Shown here piece after piece: positions 31,362-42,950 of a stretch of DNA of 64,000 nucleotides. The notes beneath the pieces were generated by a model. The model was not told where the DNA came from. It worked only from the letters and a program-made list of their open reading frames with translations, and ran no database searches. A program made the translations under genes and the position numbers. Location of the stretch: positions 22,341,455 to 22,405,454 of the forward strand of contig JAXIVH010000001.1 in assembly GCA_036785325.1 (NCBI GenBank), given 5' to 3'. Within the stretch, counting starts at the first letter, position 1. Each line of letters starts with the position of its first letter. This DNA comes from Urophycis tenuis (lineage: Eukaryota; Chordata; Actinopteri; Gadiformes; Phycidae).

Positions 31362-34051
31362 TTCGTTAGAGTTATCTCGATGACCCCCCCCACCTCATCC
31401 AACGACTCGGTAGTTGAATAGGGGATCAAAGGCAGTTGCACTCGCCAATATCTAGTCATCCGCAGCTCTCTTTTCCCATATTACCAAGAATGAAGTAAAA
31501 CGAAATGGTTATCTGTCTTGTTGTGATATAACCGCTGATTTGGAGATATAGACTTGTTTTTCCTTTTCCCAAAGGTTTTCTTTGTTCCAAGATGAAGGTC
31601 AATCTAGTTTGATTGAAGGTACTTCCAATGCATTGGTATATTTACTTATTTGAATAAAGACGAGTCACAGCTGGAGTGAGACTTTTCTTTTCCATTTCTA
31701 TTTTAGTATAAACGTGCTATCGAAATATTAGGACACGTCATCAGTAGTGGACCCTGGGATCATAGGGTGTTTCTGGCCATTGTCACTATACACCCTCACC
31801 CAAGGGAGGCCCCCCCCGAGAGTGATCAATTCTCAAGGTGTGTCGTTTCCGAAATGGAATTGGTATTGGGTTTAAACTTTTTTAGGAGTGATCATTTGTT
31901 GAGGTAACGTCGAGGTAAGTAAAGGTAAGTAAAACACTTTTTAGGATACATTGTTTTGGTTATGGAGAGGAGGGGGCACATACTTACCCCCTGACCAGCA
32001 CAAACCAGTTGTTAACACCGCTAGGTAGCCCTGGTTTGGCCAATCAGGGCCGGAGCTTGGTTCTTGTCCTCTGTTGGGTCCAGATGAACTAGCAGAAAAC
32101 TGGGGTCACGAAGGACCGAGGCCAGCCGTGACAAAGCACTGCCTCCACGGTCCCCCAATGCAGCTATCCTCAGCGATGGGTGTCCAGACCTAGGAAAGAC
32201 CAAGACCAGCCCCGACCAGCGGTGCCTTCCCAGTCGGTCCCAGGGTAGGAAAGGCCAAGGCCAGCCGCGACTAAGCACTGCCTCCCTGGCCCCTCCAGGA
32301 CCCCATGCCGAACAGCCTGTTAATAACAATTCCTGTGCCCCATACACCGCGCGACTACAGAGATTGTGTAGGAAGTTGACCTTAGAGAAGACTCAATGGC
32401 TTACTTTCCTCACCCAAAACAACAATTTCTTGGGGTAGTCTATTCTCGCCGTAGGTACTTCGGTAATGGGTTTTTTTGTGAAAAGTTTTCCGGATGAAAT
32501 GCATGCTGGGTAATTGTCTTCTTCCTCCAATATGTCAAGTGTAGGTTAAGGTTAGGGTAGATTTAGGGGTAGAGTTAGCAGTTAACCTTAACGTTAGGTT
32601 TGAAGTAAATGGGAGGGGTTGCGGTTAGGGTTAAGGTTAGGGCTGAGGTTAGGGTTAGGTATAAGGTTACGGTTTAGGGTTAAGGTTAGGGTTAAGGTTA
32701 GGGTTACGGTTAGGGCTAAGGTTAGGGTTAGGGTTAGAGGTTAGGGGTTAGGGGTTAGGGTTAAGATGAGGGCTGAGGTTAGGGTTAAGGTTAGGGCTGA
32801 GGTTAGGGTTAGGTTTAAGGTTAGGGATAAGGTTAGGGTTGGGGTTACGGCTGAGATTGGGGTTAAGGTTAGGATTGAGGTTAGGGTTAGTGTTATGGAT
32901 AAGGTTAGGTTAAGTGTTAGGGCCAAGTTTAGGGTTAAGGTTATGGTTAAGATTAGGGTTAGGGCTAGAATTAGGGTTAGGGCTAAGGTTAGGGTTAGGG
33001 TTATGACTGAGGTTAGGGTTAAGGTTAGGTTTGAGGTTAGTGTTAAGGTTAGGGCTAAGGTTAGGGTTAGGGTTATGGCTGAGGCTAAGGTTAGGGCTAA
33101 AGTTAGGGCAAAGATTAGAGTTAGGGTTAGCGTTAGAGTTAGGGTAGGGTTAGTGTTGGAGGTTAGGGTAGGCTTAGAGTTAGAGTAGGGGTTAGGGTTA
33201 GAGTTAGAGTAGGGGTTAGGGTTAGTGTTAAGGCTAAGGTTAGGGGTTGAGGTTAGTGTTAAGATTAGGGCCAAGGTAAGGGTTAGTGTTAGGGTTGAGT
33301 TAGGGTTTGGGCTAAGGTTAGGCCTATGGTTAGGGTTGGGGTTGAGGTTATCCCTAGGGTTAGAGTTAGAGCTAGAGATTGAGGAAGGTAGAGTCAAGGT
33401 GAGACAGTCTGTACGGACTGAACTCACCCCCGCCGGATCGGGCTAGTACACTCTATCTCCCCCAACTCCCTCATTTCCATGAGGGAAGACAGGGGAGAAG
33501 AGATGGGAGGAGTATATATATTTAATATATATTTTTTTAGTAAATAAATACATCGAGAGACTCACAGCTGGAGTGGGTTTTAATCTTTGTATTCAAGGTT
33601 GTTCCTCCTCTTTTGATTCCTCGCTGGTGGTGCGTCGTCTCCACCTAGTGGTCGTTTTGTGAAGAAGAGTTATAGAAATAGAAATAGAAATACTCTATTG
33701 TTCCCAGGTTGGGAAATTGCATTAATAGGTAAGTAATAATAATAATAACAATAATAATAGGTAATTGCAATAGTTGGTAAGGTAATCTATATTTAATTTA
33801 TTTATTTATATTTGTATATTTATTTAGTCTATTTATTTATTCATTTTTGTTTATTTATTTATTTAGATAAAGAGGATCACAGCTGGAGTGAGTTTTTAGT
33901 CTTTGTGTTAAAGGCTGGTTGCCTTCTTTTGATTCTTCAGTGGTGGTCCATCGCCTCCATCTAGTGGTCGTTTTGTGAATAACAGTTGGTAAGGTAATAT
34001 AAATGGGTTGTGTAGAGAGCCCGTTCTTTCGATGGCCCTGGCTCGGTTAGG
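31362..34051 (+). repeat. Array unit 11, type A, shortest and most diverged T block (2690 bp)
   Basis: Core 31362-32542, T 32543-33384, M 33385-34051. The T block has lost several hexamers (for example around 32720) and carries many private substitutions (AGGATTGAGG near 32872, CCAAGTTTAGG near 32925, ATGACTGAGG near 33003, GGTTTGGGC near 33304). In the core, TTTAAACTT replaces TTTAAGCTT near 31872. Confidence 0.93.
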
Positions 34052-35678
34052 TTCGTTAGAGTTATCTCGATGACCCCCCCCACCTCATCCAACGACTCGG
34101 TAGTTGAATAGGGGATCAAAGGCAGTTGCACTCGCCAATATCTAGTCATCCGCAGCTCTCTTTTCCCATATTACCAAGAATGAAGTAAAACGAAATGGTT
34201 ATCTGTCTTGTTGTGATATAACCGCTGATTTGGAGATATAGACTTGTTTTTCCTTTTCCCAAAGGTTTTCTTTGTTCCAAGATGAAGGTCAATCTAGTTT
34301 GATTGAAGGTACTTCCAATGCATTGGTATATTTACTTATTTGAATAAAGACGAGTCACAGCTGGAGTGAGACTTTTCTTTTCCATTTCTATTTTAGTATA
34401 AACGTGCTATCGAAATATTAGGACACGTCATCAGTAGTGGACCCTGGGATCATAGGGTGTTTCTGGCCATTGTCACTATACACCCTCACCCAAGGGAGGC
34501 CCCCCCGAGAGTGATCAATTCTCAAGGTGTGTCGTTTCCGAAATGGAATTGGTATTGGGTTTAAGCTTTTTTAGGAGTGATCATTTGTTGAGGTAACGTC
34601 GAGGTAAGTAAAGGTAAGTAAAACACTTTTTAGGATACATTGTTTTGGTTATGGAGAGGAGGGGGCACATACTTACCCCCTGACCAGCACAAACCAGTTG
34701 TTAACACCGCTAGGTAGCCCTGGTTTGGCCAATCAGGGCCGGAGCTTGGTTCTTGTCCTCTGTTGGGTCCAGATGAACTAGCAGAAAACTGGGGTCACGA
34801 AGGACCGAGGCCAGCCGTGACAAAGCACTGCCTCCACGGTCCCCCAATGCAGCTATCCTCAGCGATGGGTGTCCAGACCTAGGAAAGACCAAGACCAGCC
34901 CCGACCAGCGGTGCCTTCCCAGTCGGTCCCAGGGTAGGAAAGGCCAAGGCCAGCCGCGACTAAGCACTGCCTCCCTGGCCCCTCCAGGACCCCATGCCGA
35001 ACAGCCTGTTAATAACAATTCCTGTGCCCCATACACCGCGCGACTACAGAGATTGTGTAGGAAGTTGACCTTAGAGAAGACTCAATGGCTTACTTTCCTC
35101 ACCCAAAACAACAATTTCTTGGGGTAGTCTATTCTCGCCGTAGGTACTTCGGTAATGGGTTTTTTTGTGAAAAGTTTTCCGGATGAAATGCATGCTGGGT
35201 AATTGTCTTCTTCCTCCAATATGTCAAGTGTAGGTTAAGGTTAGGGTAGATTTAGGGGTAGAGTTAGCAGTTAACCTTAACGTTAGGTTTGAAGTAAATG
35301 GGAGGGGTTGCGGTTAGGGTTAAGGTTAGGGCTGAGGTTAGGGTTAGGTATAAGGTTACGGTTTAGGGTTAAGGTTAGGGTTAAGGTTAGGGTTACGGTT
35401 AGGGCTAAGGTTAGGGCTAAGGTTAGAGTAAGGGTTAGGGTTAGCGTTACGGTTAGGGTAAGGTTAGGGTTAGGGTTAGGGTTAGAGGTTAGGGGTTAGG
35501 GGTTAGGGTTAAGATGAGGGCTGAGGTTAGGGCTAAGGTTAGGGCTGAGGTTAGGGTTAGGTTTAAGGTTAGGGATAAGGTTAGGGTTGGGGTTACGGCT
35601 GAGATTGGGGTTAAGGTTAGGGTTGAGGTTAGGGTTAGTGTTATGGATAAGGTTAGGTTAAGTGTTAGGGCCAAGGTT

Positions 35679-35706
35679 AGACAGACAGACAGACAGACAG
35701 ACAGAC
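35679..35706 (-). repeat. (GTCT)7 tail of the retrotransposon
   Basis: Seven tandem AGAC units on the + strand at the 3' end of the element. The first AG could equally belong to the flanking TTAG hexamer, which blurs the junction by two bases. Short tandem tails instead of poly-A are typical of the CR1/L2 group. Confidence 0.9.
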
Positions 35707-35767
35707 ATACTTTATTGATCCCTGAGGGAAATTGTCTTCGTGACAAAACTCCAGTTGAAAAAAGAGG

Positions 35768-35790
35768 ACACTCTACGTATAGTAGAGTGT
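35768..35790 (-). other. Perfect 9-bp hairpin in the retrotransposon 3' region
   Basis: ACACTCTAC-GTATA-GTAGAGTGT, a perfect inverted repeat with a five-base loop, about 75 bp from the 3' tail. 3' stem-loops are recognised by the reverse transcriptase in several non-LTR lineages; whether this one serves that role is inference. Confidence 0.6.
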
Positions 35791-36053
35791 TAGAAAATAT
35801 AAATATAAATATATAAGGAGACCTAAATAAAAATATAAAACCTATGTAAAAATAAAAGTATAAACCTATGTACAAATATAATGTAACCTATGTGACAAAA
35901 TATATAAAAATGTACATCAAGAAATGATAATATACATAAATGTACATACATCCAGGCATACACTACAAGGTAATAGCATACACTAGGATGTAGCATGTGA
36001 AATATTACAGTGAAATGAAATGACATGTAATAAGATATAGTGTAGTGGACCAA

Positions 36054-36962
36054 TTATGCAGACGACAGTGACAAATTGTACAGTTTGATGACCACAGGCA
36101 GGAATGATTTCCTATGTCGCTCTGTGGTGCATCTAGGTGAGAGGAGTCTTCTGCTGAAGGTACTCCTCCGCTGAGCTAGGGTGGAAAAGAGAGGGTGAGA
36201 GGCATTGTCCATGATAGTCCGTAGCCTGGACAGCATCCTCCTATCTGCCACGGTAGTCAGAGTGTCCAGTTCCTCACCCAGAACATCACCAGCCCTCTTG
36301 ATGAGTCTATTGAGTCTATTGGTGTCCGCGACCCTCATCCCACTGCCCCAGCATGTGACAGCGAAGAAGATCGCACTGGCAACCACAGACTCGTAGAACA
36401 TCCTCAGCATTGTCCTACAGATGTTGAAGGACCTTAGCCTCCTAAGAAAAAATAGTCGGCTTTGGCCCTTCTTATAGATAGCCTCTGTGTTCCTGGTCCA
36501 GTCCAACTTGTTGTTGAAGTACACCCCCAGGTACTTGTACTCCTCAACAATGTCGACAGGAACCCCCTGGATGAACACAGGGCCCACCGGTGTTTTGACC
36601 CTCCTTAGGTCCACAATGAGCTCCTTTGTCTTGGTAGCATTGAGCTGTAGATGGTTCAGCTCACACCAAGAGACAAAGTTGCCCACAACAGTCCTATACT
36701 CACCCTCATCACCCCCCTCAATACAGCCAACTACTGCAGAGTCATCAGAAAACTTCTGAAGGTGGCAAGACTCAGTGCAATAGCTGAAGTCTGAGGTGTA
36801 GAGGGTGAAGAGGAAGGGAGAAAGGACCGTCCCCTGAGGGGCCCCGGTGTTGCTAACCACCCTGTCAGATACACAGTTCTGTAGGCGTACAAACTGTGGT
36901 CTGCCCATCAGGTAGTCAACAATCCAGGACACCAAGGGGGCATCAACCTGCATCGCCGCCAT
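36054..36962 (-). pseudogene. Reverse transcriptase C-terminal fragment (LINE ORF2)
   Basis: A 302-codon frame that is open from the truncated 5' junction (the first Met at 36962 is probably internal, since LLGEK-like codons precede it) to a TAA at 36054. Visible reverse transcriptase features are GAPQGTVLSPFLF at residues 40-52, the catalytic FSDD box at 71-74, HLQLN...KTKE (104-113) and YKYLGV (142-147). A conserved tail follows, with KGQSRLFFLRRLRSF (165-179) and SFLPVVIKLYN (286-296). The endonuclease domain and the N-terminal half of the reverse transcriptase, including the first catalytic Asp region, are missing, so the copy cannot be autonomous. No stop or frameshift is visible in what remains, suggesting a fairly recent insertion. 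Confidence 0.88.
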
Positions 36963-37426
36963 CTTCTCACCCAGGAGGTTAAGGTTATGGTTAAGATTAG
37001 GGTTAGGGCTAGAATTAGGGTTAGGGCTAAGGTTAGGGTTAGGGTTATGGCTGAGGTTAGGGTTAAGGTTAGGTTTGAGGTTAGGGTTAAGGTTAGGGCC
37101 AAGGTTAGGGTTAGGGTTAAGGTTAGGGTTAGGGCTAAGGTTAGGGTTAGGGTTATGGCTGAGGCTAGGGTTAGGGCTAAAGTTAGGGCAAAGGTTAGAG
37201 TTAGGGTTAGCGTTAGAGTTAGGGTAGGGTTAGTGTTGGAGGTTAGGGTAGGCTTAGGGTTAGAGTTAGAGTAGGGGTTAGGGTTAGAGTTAGAGTAGGG
37301 GTTAGGGTTAGTGTTAAGGCTAAGGTTAGGGGTTGAGGTTAGTGTTAAGATTAGGGCCAAGGTAAGGGTTAGTGTTAGGGTTGAGTTAGGGTTAGGGCTA
37401 AGGTTAGGCCTATGGTTAGGGTTGGG

Positions 37427-40177
37427 TTCGTTAGAGTTATCTCGATGACCCCCCCCACCTCATCCAACGACTCGGTAGTTGAATAGGGGATCAAAGGCAG
37501 TTGCACTCGCCAATATCTAGTCATCCGCAGCTCTCTTTTCCCATATTACCAAGAATGAAGTAAAACGAAATGGTTATCTGTCTTGTTGTGATATAACCGC
37601 TGATTTGGAGATATAGACTTGTTTTTCCTTTTCCCAAAGGTTTTCTTTGTTCCAAGATGAAGGTCAATCTAGTTTGATTGAAGGTACTTCCAATGCATTG
37701 GTATATTTACTTATTTGAATAAAGACGAGTCACAGCTGGAGTGAGACTTTTCTTTTCCATTTCTATTTTAGTATAAACGTGCTATCGAAATATTAGGACA
37801 CGTCATCAGTAGTGGACCCTGGGATCATAGGGTGTTTCTGGCCATTGTCACTATACACCCTCACCCAAGGGAGGCCCCCCCGAGAGTGATCAATTCTCAA
37901 GGTGTGTCGTTTCCGAAATGGAATTGGTATTGGGTTTAAGCTTTTTTAGGAGTGATCATTTGTTGAGGTAACGTCGAGGTAAGTAAAGGTAAGTAAAACA
38001 CTTTTTAGGATACATTGTTTTGGTTATGGAGAGGAGGGGGCACATACTTACCCCCTGACCAGCACAAACCAGTTGTTAACACCGCTAGGTAGCCCTGGTT
38101 TGGCCAATCAGGGCCGGAGCTTGGTTCTTGTCCTCTGTTGGGTCCAGATGAACTAGCAGAAAACTGGGGTCACGAAGGACTGAGGCCAGCCGTGACAAAG
38201 CACTGCCTCCACGGTCCCCCAATGCAGCTATCCTCAGCGATGGGTGTCCAGACCTAGGAAAGACCAAGACCAGCCCCGACCAGCGGTGCCTTCCCAGTCG
38301 GTCCCAGGGTAGGAAAGGCCAAGGCCAGCCGCGACTAAGCACTGCCTCCCTGGCCCCTCCAGGACCCCATGCCGAACAGCCTGTTAATAACAATTCCTGT
38401 GCCCCATACACCGCGCGACTACAGAGATTGTGTAGGGAGTTGACCTTAGAGAAGACTCAATGGCTTACTTTCCTCACCCAAAACAACAATTTCTTGGGGT
38501 AGTCTATTCTCGCCGTAGGTACTTCGGTAATGGGTTTTTTTGTGAAAAGTTTTCCGGATGAAATGCATGCTGGGTAATTGTCTTCTTCCTCCAATATGTC
38601 AAGTGTAGGTTAAGGTTAGGGTAGATTTAGGGGTAGAGTTAGCAGTTAACCTTAACGTTAGGTTTGAAGTAAATGGGAGGGGTTGCGGTTAGGGTTAAGG
38701 TTAGGGCTGAGGTTAGGGTTAGGTATAAGGTTACGGTTTAGGGTTAAGGTTAGGGTTAAGGTTAGGGTTACGGTTAGGGCTAAGGTTAGGGCTAAGGTTA
38801 GAGTCAGGGTTAGGGTTAGCGTTACAGTTAGGGTAAGGTTAGGGTTAGGGTTAGAGGTTAGGGGTAAGGGGTTAGGGTTAAGATGAGGGCTGAGGTTAGG
38901 GTTAAGGTTAGGGCTGAGGTTAGGGTTAGGTTTAAGGTTAGGGATAAGGTTAGGGTTGGGGTTACGGCTGAGATTGGGGTTAAGGTTAGGGTTGAGGTTA
39001 GGGTTAGTGTTATGGATAAGGTTAGGTTAAGTGTTAGGGCCAAGGTTAGGGTTAAGGTTATGGTTAAGATTAGGGTTAGGGCTAGAATTAGGGTTAGGGC
39101 TAAGGTTAGGGTTAGGGTTATGGCTGAGGTTAGGGTTAAGGTTAGGTTTGAGGTTAGTGTTAAGGTTAGGGCCAAGGTTAGGGTTAGGGTTAAGGTTAGG
39201 GTTAGGGCTAAGGTTACGGTTAGGGTTATGGCTGAGGCTAGGGTTAGGGCTAAAGTTAGGGCAAAGGTTAGAGTTAGGGTTAGCGTTAGAGTTAGGGTAG
39301 GGTTAGTGTTGGAGGTTAGGGTAGGCTTAGGGTTAGAGTTAGAGTAGGGGTTAGGGTTAGAGTTAGAGTAGGGGTTAGGGTTAGTGTTAAGGCTAAGGTT
39401 AGGGGTTGAGGTTAGTGTTAAGATTAGGGCCAAGGTAAGGGTTAGTGTTAGGGTTGAGTTAGGGTTAGGGCTAAGGTTAGGCCTATGGTTAGGGTTGGGG
39501 TTGAGGTTAGCGTTACGGTTAGGGTAAGGTTAGGGTTAGGGTTAGAGGTTAGGGGTTAGGGTTAAGATGAGGGCTGAGGTTAGGGTTAAGGTTAGGGCTG
39601 AGGTTAGGGTTAGGTTTAAGGTTAGGGATAAGGTTAGGGTTGGGGTTACGGCTGAGATTGGGGTTAAGGTTAGGGTTGAGGTTAGGGTTAGTGTTATGGA
39701 TAAGGTTAGGTTAAGTGTTAGGGCCAAGGTTAGGGTTAAGGTTATGGTTAAGATTAGGGTTAGGGCTAGAATTAGGGTTAGGGCTAAGGTTAGGGTTAGG
39801 GTTATGGCTGAGGTTAGGGTTAAGGTTAGGTTTGAGGTTAGTGTTAAGGTTAGGGCCAAGGTTAGGGTTAGGGTTAAGGTTAGGGTTAGGGCTAAGGTTA
39901 GGGTTAGGGTTATGGCTGAGGCTAGGGTTAGGGCTAAAGTTAGGGCAAAGGTTAGAGTTAGGGTTAGCGTTAGAGTTAGGGTAGGGTTAGTGTTGGAGGT
40001 TAGGGTAGGCTTAGAGTTAGAGTAGGGGTTAGGGTTAGAGTTAGAGTAGGGGTTAGGGTTAGTGTTAAGGCTAAGGTTAGGGGTTGAGGTTAGTGTTAAG
40101 ATTAGGGCCAAGGTAAGGGTTAGTGTTAGGGTTGAGTTAGGGTTAGGGCTAAGGTTAGGCCTATGGTTAGGGTTGGG
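37427..40177 (+). repeat. Array unit 13, type C, double T block (2751 bp)
   Basis: Core 37427-38606, first T 38607 to about 39505, second T about 39506-40177, no M block. The first T carries markers GAGTCAGGG, GCGTTACAGTT and GGGGTAAGGGG (near 38803-38870), shared with units 15 and 19. The core has a private GGACTGAGG near 38178. Confidence 0.93.
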
Positions 40178-42950
40178 TTCGTTAGAGTTATCTCGATGAC
40201 CCCCCCCACCTCATCCAACGACTCGGTAGTTGAATAGGGGATCAAAGGCAGTTGCACTCGCCAATATCTAGTCATCCGCAGCTCTCTTTTCCCATATTAC
40301 CAAGAATGAAGTAAAACGAAATGGTTATCTGTCTTGTTGTGATATAACCGCTGATTTGGAGATATAGACTTGTTTTTCCTTTTCCCAAAGGTTTTCTTTG
40401 TTCCAAGATGAAGGTCAATCTAGTTTGATTGAAGGTACTTCCAATGCATTGGTATATTTACTTATTTGAATAAAGACGAGTCACAGCTGGAGTGAGACTT
40501 TTCTTTTCCATTTCTATTTTAGTATAAACGTGCTATCGAAATATTAGGACACGTCATCAGTAGTGGACCCTGGGATCATAGGGTGTTTCTGGCCATTGTC
40601 ACTATACACCCTCACCCAAGGGAGGCCCCCCCGAGAGTGATCAATTCTCAAGGTGTGTCGTTTCCGAAATGGAATTGGTATTGGGTTTAAGCTTTTTTAG
40701 GAGTGATCATTTGTTGAGGTAACGTCGAGGTAAGTAAAGGTAAGTAAAACACTTTTTAGGATACATTGTTTTGGTTATGGAGAGGAGGGGGCACATACTT
40801 ACCCCCTGACCAGCACAAACCAGTTGTTAACACCGCTAGGTAGCCCTGGTTTGGCCAATCAGGGCCGGAGCTTGGTTCTTGTCCTCTGTTGGGTCCAGAT
40901 GAACTAGCAGAAAACTGGGGTCACGAAGGACCGAGGCCAGCCGTGACAAAGCACTGCCTCCACGGTCCCCCAATGCAGCTATCCTCAGCGATGGGTGTCC
41001 AGACCTAGGAAAGACCAAGACCAGCCCCGACCAGCGGTGCCTTCCCAGTCGGTCCCAGGGTAGGAAAGGCCAAGGCCAGCCGCGACTAAGCACTGCCTCC
41101 CTGGCCCCTCCAGGACCCCATGCCGAACAGCCTGTTAATAACAATTCCTGTGCCCCATACACCGCGCGACTACAGCGATTGTGTAGGGAGTTGACCTTAG
41201 AGAAGACTCAATGGCTTACTTTCCTCACCCAAAACAACAATTTCTTGGGGTAGTCTATTCTCGCCGTAGGTACTTCGGTAATGGGTTTTTTTGTGAAAAG
41301 TTTTCCGGATGAAATGCATGCTGGGTAATTGTCTTCTTCCTCCAATATGTCAAGTGTAGGTTAAGGTTAGGGTAGATTTAGGGGTAGAGTTAGCAGTTAA
41401 CCTTAACGTTAGGTTTGAAGTAAATGGGAGGGGTTGCGGTTAGGGTTAAGGTTAGGGCTGAGGTTAGGGTTACATAAGGTTACGGTTTAGGGTTAAGGTT
41501 AGGGTTAAGGTTAGGGTTACGGTTAGGGCAAAGGTTAGGGCTAAGGTTAGAGTAAGGGTTAGGGTTAGCGTTACGGTTAGGGTAAGGTTAGGGTTAGGGT
41601 TAGAGGTTAGGGGTTAGGGGTTAGGGTTAAGATGAGGGCTGAGGTTAGGGTTAAGGTTAGGGCTGAGGTTAGGGTTAGGTTTAAGGTTAGGGATAAGGTT
41701 AGGGTTGGGGTTACGGCTGAGATTGGGGTTAAGGTTAGGGTTGAGGTTAGGGTTAGTGTTATGGATAAGGATAGGTTAAGTGTTAGGGCCAAGGTTAGGG
41801 TTAAGGTTATGGTTAAGATTAGGGTTAGGGCTAGAATTAGGGTTAGGGCTAAGGTTAGGGTTAGGGTTATGGCTGAGGTTAGGGTTAAGGTTAGGTTTGA
41901 GGTTAGTGTTAAGGTTAGGGCCAAGGTTAGGGTTAGGGTTAAGGTTAGGGTTAGGGCTAAGGTTAGGGTTAGGGTTATGGCTGAGGCTAGGGTTAGGGCT
42001 AAAGTTAGGGCAAAGGTTAGAGTTAGGGTTAGCGTTAGAGTTAGGGTAGGGTTAGTGTTGGAGGTTAGGGTAGGCTTAGGGTTAGAGTTAGAGTAGGGGT
42101 TAGGGTTAGAGTTAGAGTAGGGGTTAGGGTTAGTGTTAAGGCTAAGGTTAGGGGTTGAGGTTAGTGTTAAGATTAGGGCCAAGGTAAGGGTTAGTGTTAG
42201 GGTTGAGTTAGGGTTAGGGCTAAGGTTAGGCCTATGGTTAGGGTTGGGGTTGAGGTTATCCCTAGGGTTAGAGTTAGAGCTAGAGATTGAGGAAGGTAGA
42301 GTCAAGGTGAGACAGTCTGTACGGACTGAACTCACCCCCGCCGGATCGGGCTAGTACACTCTATCTCCCCCAACTCCCTCATTTCCATGAGGGAAGACAG
42401 GGGAGAAGAGATGGGAGGAGTATATATATTTAATATATATTTTTTTAGTAAATAAATACATCGAGAGACTCACAGCTGGAGTGGGTTTTAATCTTTGTAT
42501 TCAAGGTTGTTCCTCCTCTTTTGATTCCTCGCTGGTGGTGCGTCGTCTCCACCTAGTGGTCGTTTAGTGAAGAAGAGTTATAGAAATAGAAATAGAAATA
42601 CTCTATTGTTCCCAGGTTGGGAAATTGCATTAATAGGTAAGTAATAATAATAATAATAGGTAATTGCAATAGTTGGTAAGGTAATCTATATTTAATTTAT
42701 TTATTTATATTTGTATATTTATTTAGTCTATTTATTTATTCATTTTTGTTTATTTATTTATTTAGATAAAGAGGATCACAGCTGGAGTGAGTTTTTAGTC
42801 TTTGTGTTAAAGGCTGGTTGCCTTCTTTTGATTCTTCAGTGGTGGTCCATCGCCTCCATCTAGTGGTCGTTTTGTGAATAACAGTTGGTAAGGTAATATA
42901 AATGGGTTGTGTAGAGAGCCCGTTCTTTCGATGGCCCTGGCTCGGTTAGG
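40178..42950 (+). repeat. Array unit 14, type A (2773 bp)
   Basis: Core 40178-41357, T 41358-42292, M 42293-42950. T markers are GGGTTACATAAGG near 41467 (private), TTAGGGCAAAGG near 41525 (shared with unit 22) and GATAAGGATAGG near 41764. The first module has a private CGTTTAGTGAAG near 42562. Confidence 0.93.

Larger units (their letters stand above)
35681..36976 (-). mobile_element. 5'-truncated non-LTR retrotransposon (CR1/L2 group, Rex1/Babar-like)
   Basis: A 1296-bp insert in the T block of unit 12, in reverse orientation. It holds the 3' part of the ORF2 reverse transcriptase frame, an AT-rich 3' untranslated region, an AATAAA (complement of 35711-35716) and a (GTCT)n tail. The 5' end is cut inside the reverse transcriptase domain, as is usual for target-primed insertions. 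Both junctions rejoin the T sequence exactly (TTAG + GGTTAAGG), so I see no target-site duplication. The 3' end CAATTTCCCTCAGGGATCAA followed by TAAAGTA is typical of fish elements of this group, from memory; the exact family is not certain. Confidence 0.88.
34052..37426 (+). repeat. Array unit 12, type B with a LINE insertion (3375 bp)
   Basis: Core 34052-35231, T 35232-35680 and 36977-37426, interrupted by a retrotransposon fragment. Without the 1296-bp insert the unit is 2079 bp, the type B length, and the T block joins the next core directly at 37426/37427. It is the first short unit after the run of type A units. Confidence 0.92.

Noticed and set aside
35489..35875. 128-codon minus-strand frame crossing the retrotransposon tail and T block
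   Set aside because: It is a chance fusion of the AT-rich 3' region, the GTCT tail and hexamer repeats.
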